From: Pomphorhynchus laevis
Taxonomy: Eukaryota; Acanthocephala; Palaeacanthocephala; Echinorhynchida; Pomphorhynchidae
Length of the DNA: 64,000 nt
Direction: 5' to 3'
Assembly: GCA_012934845.2 (NCBI GenBank)
Contig: WNNJ02003297.1
Span: forward strand, 62,001 to 126,000
Position 1 is the stretch's first letter; every line of letters starts with the position of its first letter. Under the pieces are notes generated by a model. The model saw nothing but the letters and a program-made list of their open reading frames with translations. It did no database searches and had not been told where the DNA came from. Below, piece by piece: positions 50,353 to 60,133 of the stretch. The position numbers and the translations under genes were made by a program.

Positions 50353-50481
50353 GAAGTCTTCTTTAGCCTTATTCTTGTCGCAGGTGATTGTAGTCTAGAC
50401 GCTGCAGTTGTGTATTGAGCACTGTACTTGCAGTTGTCCATAGTTGGTGTCGGTCTTAGTTGTTTTCTTACGTCCTTCCAT
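50353..50481 (-). pseudogene. Start of ORF1 of the inverted family A segment
   Basis: ATG at 50,481 opens MEGRKKTTKTDTNYGQLQVQ, then CSIHNCSV, matching the ORF1 start and first Cys pair of other A copies; a stop follows (V*TTITC). It reads on to AKEDFV, and VCGFC on the other side of LINE B2 continues it. Too short to have been detected as a gene. Confidence 0.8.
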
Positions 50482-50483
50482 AA

Positions 50484-50592
50484 ACGATGGTTGTCGTCGA
50501 TGGTTGTCGTCGATGGTTGTCGTCGATGGTTGTCGTCGATGGTTGTCGTCGATGGTTGTCGTCGATGGTTGTCGTCGATGGTTGTCGTTGTA
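50484..50592. repeat. 13-bp minisatellite (gatggttgtcgtc)n
   Basis: About eight head-to-tail copies of gatggttgtcgtc. On the minus strand the array (gacgacaaccatc) lies immediately 5' of the ORF1 start of the inverted family A segment, so it is part of that LINE's 5' UTR. Confidence 0.92.
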
Positions 50593-50697
50593 AGATGTTT
50601 GTAATTTTTTATGGATTGTATGTTATTTTATTGTATGTTATTTTATCTCAAATGTATAGAACTTAATATAACCAAGACAATTTTCCATAGGAGAATT

Positions 50698-52480
50698 TCC
50701 ATCTCTCCTATGTGTCTTCTCCACAAGACTCTTTCGCCACAGCACACCGTTTTACGCCTCGGTCTCCTCAACACTAGATCTATTCTCAATAAATCCGATC
50801 TTATCCTCAACCTATTCACCAAGTAATCCATCGATCTCTTCTGCCTCACCGAATCCTGGCACTCAGATTCCGACGACCTTTCCATTCGCCGTCTGCTCTC
50901 TGCCGGTTGCTCCCTAGTCGAATCCGCCCGCCCCCTCAGCTCATGCCCTTCTAAATTCTCTAATCATGGCGGCATCGTCGCATTCGCGCGTCACCCCGCG
51001 TCTCTTCGCAAAATCAATCCCCCTTTAAGTCCTTGCTCTTTTGAATTGCTTACTTGTCGTTATTCTAACCCGATCACTCTAGATCTCGCCATTGTATACC
51101 GTCCTGGTTCATCAGCTCCTACAGCCTTATTTTTACCGAACTCGCTGACCTCCTTTCTCATTGTTCTTTGTCCTCAATCCCTTCACTCGTTCTAGGCGAC
51201 TTCAATATCCGCCTAGACCGCCCCTCTTCCACGGATTCCATCCGGTTCATCAACATTCTATCCAACTACAATTACAAACTAATTTCCACTGCTCCCACAC
51301 ATAAACTTAGTGGAGCACTCGACATCATCGCTGTCCCCAAACATTTTGCTGCCTACACCTCACTGTCCATCTCTTATCGTGGTCTATCCGATCACTTTCT
51401 TATCACCCTTGATCTTACTCGCAACCACATTCGTCCTCACACAACTACAATCCTACGTCGCCCTTCGAGAAATCTTGACCTCTCCCTTCTACGCTCTGCC
51501 TTACTCAAATCGTCTCTATCATTACCCACAATAACATATTAATCTCCTCACGATCTCGCCTTTCTTTTCGACTCTGAACTCACATCCACTCTCGATCTTC
51601 TCTTGCCCTTCAAGCCTCATCCTCAGCATCGCTTGCACCGTGTCCCATGTTTTGACATCCAATACCTACTATCAAAGCGTCAACTCCGTCATGCTTTTCG
51701 AGACTATCACCGCTCTCTCAGACGTGATTTCCGCTCGATCACTCCGTCTTTCCGTAATACTTATCTTGCTCTTAGCCGGTATCATCTAAACCTACTACGT
51801 ACCAAATGCAACTCCTTCTGGCAGCATAAAATTACCACTTCATTCAACTCTCAGACTGTCTGGCATACTTTTAACTCAATCCTTGCTCGTTCCTCTTCGC
51901 TGTGCAACATCAATCCCCATGATTATTCGTCATTTCTCCAGACCAAAGTATCCACGTCGCTATCTCACACCCCGGTCTCCATCCTATCCCACTCTCCCCC
52001 GCCTAGCATCATCATTCCGGAACTCTTTCATCTTCGCCCTGAATCAACTCCGCCGTTCGAGTGCTGCTACGTCTCCGTCGCTTCGACCACACATCCACAT
52101 ATCTTGCCCAACTCTTCTAGCCGATCATTCAAATCCGCATCAAACTCCGCCTTCTCGTAACTTTTCGTCTCATCGCTGTCGGCTTTCCATCCTTCATCAA
52201 CCTTCCTTTCTTAGAAGACACTCGCCCCACCTCGCTATCGCTGCGTTCCTGTCATACCCTATTACTCCACGTTCTAAATTACTCCAACAACTACGGTCTC
52301 TGATCCTTCCTCGTTGCTGGCCCACTCGCCTGGAATCAACTCCCTCTCGGCGTCCGCCGCGCTCCCTTCTTTATCACATTCAAACACCTCCGTTCACACC
52401 TCGACACATGATTTACATTTTTGTTTTGTTGTGGTCATGTAAGCGTGCGATGGCACGCATTTGCCACGTTAAAATAATTT
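50698..52480 (+). mobile_element. Direct 3' half of the inverted family A LINE (A7), with RT deletion
   Basis: It starts at the beginning of ORF2 (LGLLNTRSILNKSDLILN). Endonuclease blocks (SLVLGDFNIRLDRPSS) are intact from 51,168 to 51,542. At about 52,045 the sequence jumps from the linker (FHLRPEST) to the thumb (PPFECCYVSVAS), so about 1.17 kb with the whole RT core is missing. The 3' hairpin lies at 52,443-52,458, and the tail ends near 52,480. Confidence 0.85.
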
Positions 52481-52489
52481 TTTTATAAT

Positions 52490-54012
52490 AATTTTTTTAT
52501 TACACCAACAACAATACAATTTGGGTTCCCTCAAATGGGCCTCAATATAAATTTTATTAATTTTTTATTGTTCAATGTCCCTGATTTGAAATCCCGAGTT
52601 CGCTCTCGGTACCGTTCTCAAAGACATAGATATGGCTTAAGCTAGAGTGATGGACGTATCAGAAAAGTATAAGAAAAAATGATATCTGATATCTGATATC
52701 AGACAATATCTGATAATATCTGATATAAAAATAATATCTGATACATTCGGAGTAATCCGTTCCCGTTCTCATCGATTTTCGTCCGGCGATTGACTGGAAT
52801 ATATAATTTGCCACTGGTCCTGTCCCTCCCGAAGACGCAAAAATGACAGGTGCGAAAATTCCACCCTCCAGATATCTTACTCTTTCTGCGTATTTCGCTC
52901 TTTTGCGACTATCATGGTACGCGTATACATTTCCGATGTTATCTTTTACGTTTGAGGGTGCTAGGTGGTTAAATACACAAATGTCCAAGTAGGACCGCTC
53001 CGAAACTTCTCTATGTGTTCCGTGACACGTTATATCTATTCGTGCACACCGATACCTCGTTGTTGTTGATACATCGAATGTCATTGTATCAGGAACTGGT
53101 TGAAGCATTACCTCTATTAAAGGATGACTTCCCACTTCCTTTAATTCAGCAGCAAGCGCGTCTCTCATGATATCGTGACAAATCATGGCTAGACCTCCTA
53201 TTTTGCATAATAGTGCATGAATGACGTTTGTCTTGGGAATACAACTGCACTTTCGAGGAAGGTCCATAGGGTCCCGACCATATCTTATTGCAATTGCATC
53301 CTGAAAAACGCGCTTACTTAAGTGAAATGTTTTATGCTCAATAGGAAGTGTACTTAGCCAGGAGGACGCTCCCTTTAAGCATGCATGTTTGATTGAGTTT
53401 TGTAAAGTGGGGCTTATACTCTCAGTAAGGATTTGTCATTTTTGCATATTATTATTTTTCTTTTCTTTATGGGTCTCCATTGCAATGAATTTTTGAGATA
53501 TCGATCAATTTGCATTGATTATTGGCGATTCCATAGGCTGTGAGCGTTCAAATTCAGTTTTCGGCTCAGTGCTTGGGTCACATACACCCATCCCTCCTAA
53601 TCTTAGCGGAAGACATATAATGCTACGTAACTCCATGTCAATGTTTGGTATTCCTATAATTTCCGGTACTAGCTTTTTGAAAATCATTTCTGATAAAGGA
53701 TTTAGCCACTCCCTGTTAATCTCGCAGGTGCGTTGTAAATATGTCCATTGATTTTGTAGCGATTTTGTGAGCATCGTATATGCAACTTGGCTGTCGCACT
53801 TTGCTACTTCTGTCAGCAGTGATATCTGATCAATCCATTCTGCTACCCTCGTTTCGATTTTCTGTTTTCTGAATTCTTCAGTTCCAATATAGCTGCCCAA
53901 CATTTTGATACCATCATTCTTTATCGTCACGCTGTCCTGTTCAAAGTGCTTTATGAATTCACCGTCCATTTTTCGAATGAGCAGCGCGCGTTTGCTTACA
54001 TTTATGTTGAAA
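52490..54012 (-). mobile_element. Family G retroelement, copy G2 (C-terminal two thirds)
   Basis: From 54,012 on the minus strand: sequence just after the catalytic block (FNINVSKRALLIRKMDGEFI), thumb (53,969-53,505: CDSQVAYTMLTKSLQNQWTY, LPLRLGGMGVCDPSTE), then the Cys/His cluster and nuclease-like domain (53,267-52,659). Between them is a break near 53,300-53,500. The 3' part contains an atatctgat simple repeat (52,680-52,740) and a cccatttgaggg hairpin near 52,538, shared with G1. Confidence 0.78.
52659..53267 (-). pseudogene. G2 C-terminal Cys/His cluster and nuclease-like domain
   Basis: CSCIPKTNVIHALLCKIGGL, then MICHDIMRDALAAELKEVGS: a C-C-H-C cluster and (R/C)HDxxRD block. Downstream ARIDITCHGT, SYLDICVFNHLAP, AYHDSRKRAKYAERVRYLEG and GIFAPVIFASSGGTGPVANY. 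The spaced acidic and Lys residues (D in ARID, D in LDICVF, K in the RKRAKY block) would suit a restriction-enzyme-like nuclease fold; that is inference. The end is altered by the simple repeat. Confidence 0.65.
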
Positions 54013-54295
54013 CCTTACTTAGGACCCATGCTATGACTTCTCCATAACTTCTTTTGTGTTTAAGAGAAATCATTTTCGCTATTGTCTTCAGAAGTATGGA
54101 GGTAGTAGGTGCGATTGCTCCGTTAGTTGCGAATACAACTGGGCAGAACGACGCATGCTCGATGTCAGTGATCCTTTCCTCGTATTTAGCCTTCTTTCTT
54201 TGTTGGTGATATTCGAATGTGGATTGCAAGACTTAGCGTGGTAGGAGGGAGCATGATTATTGAAAATGGAGACGTCTATAAACGTCCGCTCGAAT
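54002..54295 (-). mobile_element. Family G fragment G3 (extreme C-terminus)
   Basis: The minus strand reads TFIDVSIFNNHAPSYHAKSC, then YHQQRKKAKYEERITDIEHA and SFCPVVFATNGAIAPTTSIL: the end of the nuclease-like domain of a third family G copy. It lies head to tail between G1 and G2 and stops at a normal C-terminus (AWVLSKVST). Confidence 0.72.
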
Positions 54296-54508
54296 TATGA
54301 TAATAATAAATTTTTTTATTAAAAAAATTATTAATAATAAGTTACAAGTAAATAGGTTACCCGCAAATGGGTCTTGTGTATTGAAGTTAAATAGATAGCA
54401 ATGTTGAAATTGTCAAGACAGTTAAGTGGGTTTTGGAAAAAGTGCGCTATTACACGGTCGGTGAATTGCTGAGCGCGCACCTCGGATACAGCGCGAGGAC
54501 ATTTTGGC

Positions 54509-55081
54509 TTAAACAATACCAATATGTCCTCTCAACCTTAGTATTTCGTCAGAGTATGATGTATGATGTTTCTGAGAGATGCAACCGGCCAACCGCTTTA
54601 AAAAAATACCAGACTCCTTCCCAGCTCCACCGTGACTTAAGAAGACGGCGGGAATGAATGAAGCTCGTTCAATATCCGTAACGCGTTCTAGGTATTTACC
54701 TCTTTTTCTTGATTCGTGAAAATGAAAGCATGAATCGAGACTCTTGGATGAGTTAGATAGAGCGTGAGCATTAAAAACGCAGATATCTATGAGAGTACGC
54801 TCCGTTCTGTCTCCAAAAAGGCCTGAACATGAGTTATCTAATCTTGCTTCATGATCCGTTGTAGTAGTGAGATTGCGAAATTTGATATTTTCACTGATGG
54901 GACTTAGATTAGGCTCAATTTGGACGTTGTGACACACCTCTGTTAACTTTTCTGCGAGGAAATCCCGAATGACGTCGTGTCTCATTGAGGGCAATCCGCC
55001 AGCTGGACACGAGAATGCATGGGAGATAGAGTTTGCCTCACCACACTGGATGTACTGGGAGCATCTGTTGTAAGGCACCAT
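54509..55081 (-). pseudogene. G1 C-terminal Cys/His cluster and nuclease-like domain
   Basis: CSQYIQCGEANSISHAFSCP, then AGGLPSMRHDVIRDFLAEKL (C-C-H-C cluster, RHDxxRD). TTDHEARLDNSCSGLFGDRT, ERTLIDICVFNAHALS, FHFHESRKRGKYLERVTDIE and ASFIPAVFLSHGGAGKES follow. Blocks line up with G2 one by one. A restriction-like endonuclease at the C-terminus would parallel R2/R4-type elements; the assignment is inference from spacing of Asp and Lys residues. Confidence 0.68.
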
Positions 55082-55762
55082 ACCTTGCTAAAATTGAGTC
55101 GCGAAAAGCAATGCTGCTCATTCACGTTTGTGTATTTTGCGTTGGAAATACGGTCAGCCAAGCGGATGATCCTTTTACTGATGCGTGCTCGATGGAACTT
55201 TTAAGGACCGGATCAAGGGTTTGCATTAGGCGAAATCGCTCGTCCTGTTCTTTAGATATTCGATTTTTTTAAATCTCTTTATAAACGGTTAACTGCCTAA
55301 GATTGACGTTAACATCTGTGAGACCATCTATGTAATGCTCACACAATCTACGGGAGGCTTCATATTTACCGTCTAAGTAAGTACTTGGATCTTTGATACC
55401 AATACCACCGTTTAGTACACTTAGACTGTAAATTCGCCATAAAATATCGTCACTAACTGGATCGGATCCAATTAAACATTTTAGCATTGACCTGATCGAC
55501 GAAGCCAGTGGAACAAACTAATCAGCGTCGCAAATACAAGATCTCTGGAGATGATTCCACATGTGCTGAGTAGATCTGGTTAACCCTGCATATGCAATCT
55601 GAAGATCGGTGTGTCCAACTTCAGTAAGACGAGCGATGGTGTTGATTATTAATTTAGTGGTTTTGTGAACAAAATCTTTCACGAACGTTTCATTACCGAT
55701 AAGAGATTCTGATACTGATAACCCTTTATCGTTAATCGGAACCTGAATATCTTCAAATAAAT

Positions 55763-56570
55763 TTAAGAGCGACGCTGCGTTAATCCAGTTTGTATAGACG
55801 ATACTTTTTTTACGTTTATGTAAAATCCGTATTCCGGACCAATTTGTTGGAGTAATTCGAATGCCATCTTTACTTCAGAAGGGCTTCCGACGAAGTTGCC
55901 GTCGTCAGCATACCAGTATTGATGAATTCTTGGGAACTTTTCTTTGATACGAAGTAATAATGGTAGCGTGGCTGATGCAAAAGCAGCCATTGCGAAGACA
56001 TCTCCCTGGGTAAATCCTTCTTGAGAGAATACTTTCACCACCAGTGGTAAGTATCATTGGATTTTTATATAAATTTGAGAGAACTGTTAAAAGTGCTGGA
56101 CATATTTTCGGCATTTTGATAAGAGCGATCTTCCGATTTACACGGTTGAATGCATTGTCTGCATCAATTGACATAATCACTGAGTTTGGTTCTTTGGAGA
56201 GTATATCTCGTAGAGCGTGGATTACACATTCGGTGCCTGCACTCTGTCCAACACAAAATTGCATTTTCCCACAAATCCGTTGTAGTTGTGGCTGAGCAAC
56301 ACTTAGTATTGACTTTGAGATTATTCTTCTCGAAACATCTCCGATTCCTATTGGTCGAACCCCAGGGTTCTTGCTTAATGCGACTAACCTGCTCGTTGTA
56401 AGTGCTTTCATGGAACTGACAGACACGTCCTGTATTGCGATAAATCTAGCAAACGACGCTAAGGCTTCAGCTAATCGTTGCGACTCGAGGTCAAATCCAG
56501 TCAACATTTTAAACCATGCTCTTGCATCTACTCCGGAGGGGCCTGCGCCACTTTTAACTCTACGGGCCAC
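55763..56570 (-). pseudogene. G1 reverse transcriptase domain
   Basis: GAGPSGVDARAWFKMLTG opens the fingers, followed by RLVALSKNPGVRPIGIGDVS, RRIISKSIL, CVGQSAGTECVIHALRDIL, VIMSIDADNAFNRVNRKIAL (first catalytic Asp), EGFTQGDVFAMAAFASATLP (block C) and QYWYADDGNFVGSP (YADD). The frame shifts near 55,905-56,041, so two overlapping segments carry it. RT is of non-LTR-like type but clearly separate from the CR1-group RTs of this window. Confidence 0.82.
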
Positions 56571-56575
56571 TGATA

Positions 56576-56932
56576 CTATTTTTTCTGCGTCGATACCTCA
56601 AAAGCGATCGAGTGGAAGTCGTTTGCTTCATATAATGGTGATTTTAATAAAGCATTCTTACATACATCAGCTGCCTCTGGATGTTTTTCTATTAAGATCT
56701 GCCTGACTGTTTTACCTAAAGTGACTTCGTCTAGGTTTAGTGGTTTGACAGAACCATAATTTGATCCAAGTAATTTTACCGCGGCGGTAATTTTTCCGCC
56801 AAGAACAAGTTTCCGGAATGATTTAGACCAATCATTGTCTCCAAGTTGATATATTCTCAGAGAGTCGAGTCGCTGTAAATACCAGGCTTCCGTGATGAGA
56901 GAATCTAAATCACCACTGATCCATCTGTCCAC
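56576..56932 (-). pseudogene. G1 N-terminal domain preceding RT
   Basis: RWISGDLDSLITEAWYLQRL, then SFRKLVLGGKITAAVKLLGS, NLDEVTLGKTVRQILIEKHP and HSIAFEVSTQKK. The wording (GDLDSLxxEA, GKxxAAxxLL, GKTVRxxLxEKHP) is what I recall from an orphan RT family in cnidarian and other invertebrate genomes. Function is unknown; it joins straight onto the RT frame. Confidence 0.65.
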
Positions 56933-57648
56933 CCTTCTACTTATTGTTAATTTTAGTTTCCTCGAGTTTGATTTGTTGTATCGCTGAAGTACTAGCTGAC
57001 ATAAAACAATGGCTGATTTGAGTGAACAACTGTTTGTGGATGCTCGTTCGTATATGGTTAATAGTTCCTTGATAAAAACTTTTGATTAATGACATGTAGG
57101 CAATCTGAATAAGTTTGGCTTCCAATCAATAACCTCGTCAAAAATCTTATCTATTATATCCTGTTTATTTGGATGGGGGATTGAATCGTAATATAAGTCA
57201 TATATTTGTTGCTGATCAATTATTGGGTACGTAATTAACGAATTTGTCTCTGTTGCGTCTGTTTGACTGTTTTTGTTGAATGGTATCTAGAAAATTTGTC
57301 GGGACCTGAATAGCTTTGTTACAGCAATTAGAAGTTGAATAGTTTACACATTTAGCGTCTGCCTTTGCATACCGACATCCTTTGCATTTTGCGTTGGGAC
57401 CGTTACATCAACAACATCTAGGAGTATTGGAGGGTACTCCTTTTGTAACAATAAAGGTTTTCTTAAAAATCCAAAAGGTTAAATGAGACATACTAAATAG
57501 AACAGTCAATAGTCAATAACAACCAAAACATTTGTATTCAACCATGGTAGTCTTCTTGATACATCTTCTTACGGCCACAGGACCATGGGGATCTGAGCCC
57601 ACCAATCGATCCAACACGCAGCCTTTCGACTGAACCACACGAGGTCTT

Positions 57649-58608
57649 TCACCCCCGAAGAATCCAATCGAGACGGACTATGCTGGGTAAACGAGAGACG
57701 AGGAGCTTAAGAAACCTTAGCCTTTGCTCTGGGGGACGTCCTCTCGAAAAGAAGACTAATCCCGAGATAGCCCAAGTGCCCCAGAGGCGCACCTGGGTTT
57801 TCCCTTTCAATGACAGATGTTGAGCCCGTTTCAGGGCCCACTTAGCTTTCTTCAGGATACGTTTAAATCTATCCAGGTCAGCTTTCGCCGACCAGTTCAC
57901 CAAAACAGTGAAGCCCAGGTATTTTACTCGACTTGTAAAGGTGGAGAGTGGTTCGGAGGCAAATATGGAGGAGAGCGCAGAGAGTGCTAGTCTCTTAAGT
58001 TTTTTTGTTGCAGGGAAGCCATGAAAGACTACCACCTGCGATTTTGCAGAGTTTAAAATAAGATTGGATTGGGGTAACTGGTCTTTTAATCTTGAAAAGA
58101 AACGGCTGATGTCAGAGACTACGTCTTTACACCTGCGTCCAGTGAACAGGCCTGTTGTGTCATCAGCGTACACCACTAGACGTTGTTCGCGTTTAAATAT
58201 TTTAAATAGTTTAATAGAGGCAGCAAGGTATAAGATAGGAGAAAGCGGGGAACCTTGAGGCACATCCGTAATAGGGTAGAACTGACGCGCATCAGGGTCG
58301 TCTTCATAGTAAAAACGCTTGGTATACAGCAGGATCTCCACTCTGTTCACAATTCTCGCAGGCAACCCGAGGGACCAGAGAGAATAGATCACAAAATGAA
58401 TGGAGATGCGGTCAAATGCAGCAGAAAAGTCAAGGAAAACAGCCACAACTAGATGATGGCTATTATCCCGACAAAACTGCTCCACCACACCAACTGCTGA
58501 ATGGACCGACCGACTTTTGACAAACACATGAAAACCTGGAGAGATCAAATTACACCTACTTAAATGGTCGCACATTTTACGCGCAAGCGCTTTTTCGTAA
58601 ATCGACAC
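57649..58608 (-). pseudogene. Family H reverse transcriptase
   Basis: 319 codons are open: CNLISPGFHVFVKSRSVHSA, LVVAVFLDFSAAFDRISIHF (first catalytic Asp), ITDVPQGSPLSPILYLAASI, RLVVYADDTTGLFTGRR (YADD), YLGFTVLVNWSAKADLDRFK. The RT palm is intact, but the upstream part is cut from the endonuclease by stops, and the C-terminal region ends at a TGA at 57,649 (DWILRG*). Confidence 0.82.
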
Positions 58609-59382
58609 GAGGGCATTTTGAATTCAAATGGGTCGCAAATCTTTAGGGCATGAGCAGGATTTTTTCTTAGGAATAAAAACACACTTACTAATATTGATGC
58701 CTGCTACATCGGATGGGGAGGATAAAACCATTGCGACGGCCACCTCTCTTCTCTCATCAGCTGTCAAAAGCTGGCAGACCCGAGAAGAAAGTGGAGCGAC
58801 GGATTTGGAGGTGCCCGGGAGTGGACCCCAGGAATTAAGGATATCCGTAACAGATAGATCCCTACTCCTGAAGTTACACCGTTGGTTGAGGTGATTGAGT
58901 GGCTCAATAGTTGTGTAGGGCTAGTGACTCCTCTAAAACTTTATCAAGGCCTACATTCCTTATCCAACCCAATGCTCTATCCTTCCAGCAAACAAACTTC
59001 TCCTTCTTGAAAATCTTTCAATAGGAAGACTGAGAAGGACTAAGGCGAGCAATACTCGTCCTATTCTTACTCAGCTGGAACCTATATCTAGTGCTCCAGT
59101 ATTCATTCGAGAGAGCCTGTCTGGCGGAAACAGAGAGATTAGGGAGGTTAAGCAATTTCGCTAGTACCTTGAGTTTCGTCGGAGTGGGACTGTATATACG
59201 ACATTTATAGGTAGTCGATAAAATTGCGGTAGCTTGCGAAAAGAGGTAGGTATTAAATTCGGTCAGACTCTCATTTCTTATTCTGGGAAAGAGTTGGATA
59301 GCTGCTTGAAGAAAGGCCACTCTGATGGGATCAAAGTGAAACCTCCTTCGAAGCATCGTATCTTCCTCAATTTTCCAACAAA

Positions 59383-60090
59383 TTAGGTCACGAGAGGTGG
59401 ACAATTGCTGGCGCGACTGCTCCATGCAGAGGGGTTTAAACAACCACCTCGAGTGAAGCAGTAAAATGTCGAGGATTGAATTTGTTGATATGCAATGAAA
59501 GTAGGGGAAGGTGGTTTGTGAATAAGATAACCGTTCCTAGCTCTGCGAAGCGCTGCATTGATCCAACGACCAGTTCTGTCGTTGAAATCCCCAAGTATCA
59601 TGTCGTAGCCGCTGTCGATAATACTATCAAGTGTAACACGGTTCTTGTGTATCTCCCCAGGACCGATGTAGACATTGGCTAGACTGAGGCGTTTACCGTT
59701 CTTACAGAGTGAAACTACTAAACAAGACATGGCTGGACAGGAATAGTTTAATTGGAGGATAAAAACTACTAAACAAGACAGGAATAGTTTAATTGGAGGA
59801 TAAAAACTACTAAACAAGACAGGAATAGTTTAATTGCACCTTAAGGAACACGTAACTAAGGTCAAGAGTCCTTGAGATGAAGAGGAGTGTGGAGGTGTTA
59901 TGTACGGTGTATGATGGGAACAAATGTGCTTTGGGATAAATCGAGTAATGTCCTGGGGGAGACGGATAGACCGCGTCTCCTGAAGGACTATGACATCTGC
60001 ATCTCTACCGGATAGAAGTCTAAGGGCAGAAGCACCTCCCGAATTCCACTGAAGGATATTCAGTGAAAAAGGCTCACGAGTACTCTGCAT
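59383..60090 (-). pseudogene. Family H endonuclease pieces
   Basis: The N-terminal piece 60,090-59,830 reads FSLNILQWNSGGASALRLLS and DADVIVLQETRSIRLPQDIT (catalytic Asn and Glu). The second piece 59,817-59,383 reads KRLSLANVYIGPGEIHKNRV, then YDMILGDFNDRTGRWINAAL (catalytic Asp/Asn). The two frames are separated by the 41-bp repeat region. Confidence 0.72.
59716..59838. repeat. 41-bp tandem repeat (~3 copies) inside LINE H
   Basis: The unit aaaaactactaaacaagaca, ggaatagtttaattggagga, t is present twice in full, with a diverged first copy (atggctggacagg). As 41 is not a multiple of three, it shifts the endonuclease frame. Confidence 0.88.
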
Positions 60091-60133
60091 TGCATTAGAT
60101 TAGCTGGGTGGGATTGCCTTGACCTAGACGGAG

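Larger units (their letters stand above)
47263..52480. mobile_element. Family A LINE with inverted 5' half (A6/A7), carrying a nested B LINE
   Basis: The minus strand (47,263-48,123 and 50,353-~50,690) holds ORF1 of a family A copy, ending at the ORF1 position equal to 35,725 in A4. The plus strand (50,698-52,480) starts at the position equal to 35,735 in A4 and carries ORF2 and the 3' end. The two halves therefore add up to one element with only about six bases missing, arranged as inverted 5' half then direct 3' half. LINE B2 interrupts the inverted half at 48,124-50,348. Confidence 0.82.
54296..57490 (-). mobile_element. Family G retroelement, copy G1, nearly full length
   Basis: Order on the minus strand: Cys cluster near 57,290-57,440 (CNGPNAKCKGCRYAKADAKC, VNYSTSNCCN), N-terminal helical domain (56,932-56,576), RT (56,570-55,763), thumb (55,487-55,269) and Cys/His plus nuclease-like domain (55,081-~54,380). 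The 3' part has an accc-atttgc-gggt hairpin near 54,357 and an att-rich tail at 54,296-54,345. Several stops and shifts separate the parts. Confidence 0.8.

Noticed and set aside
52585-52620. Possible tRNA T-arm (cccgagttcgctctcgg)
   Set aside because: The B-box-like stretch is there, but I see no A-box, anticodon arm or acceptor pairing upstream. It lies in the 3' region of family G.
54296-54345. AT-rich inverted repeat as a separate MITE
   Set aside because: It is better explained as the att-rich 3' tail of family G copy G1 lying next to copy G3.
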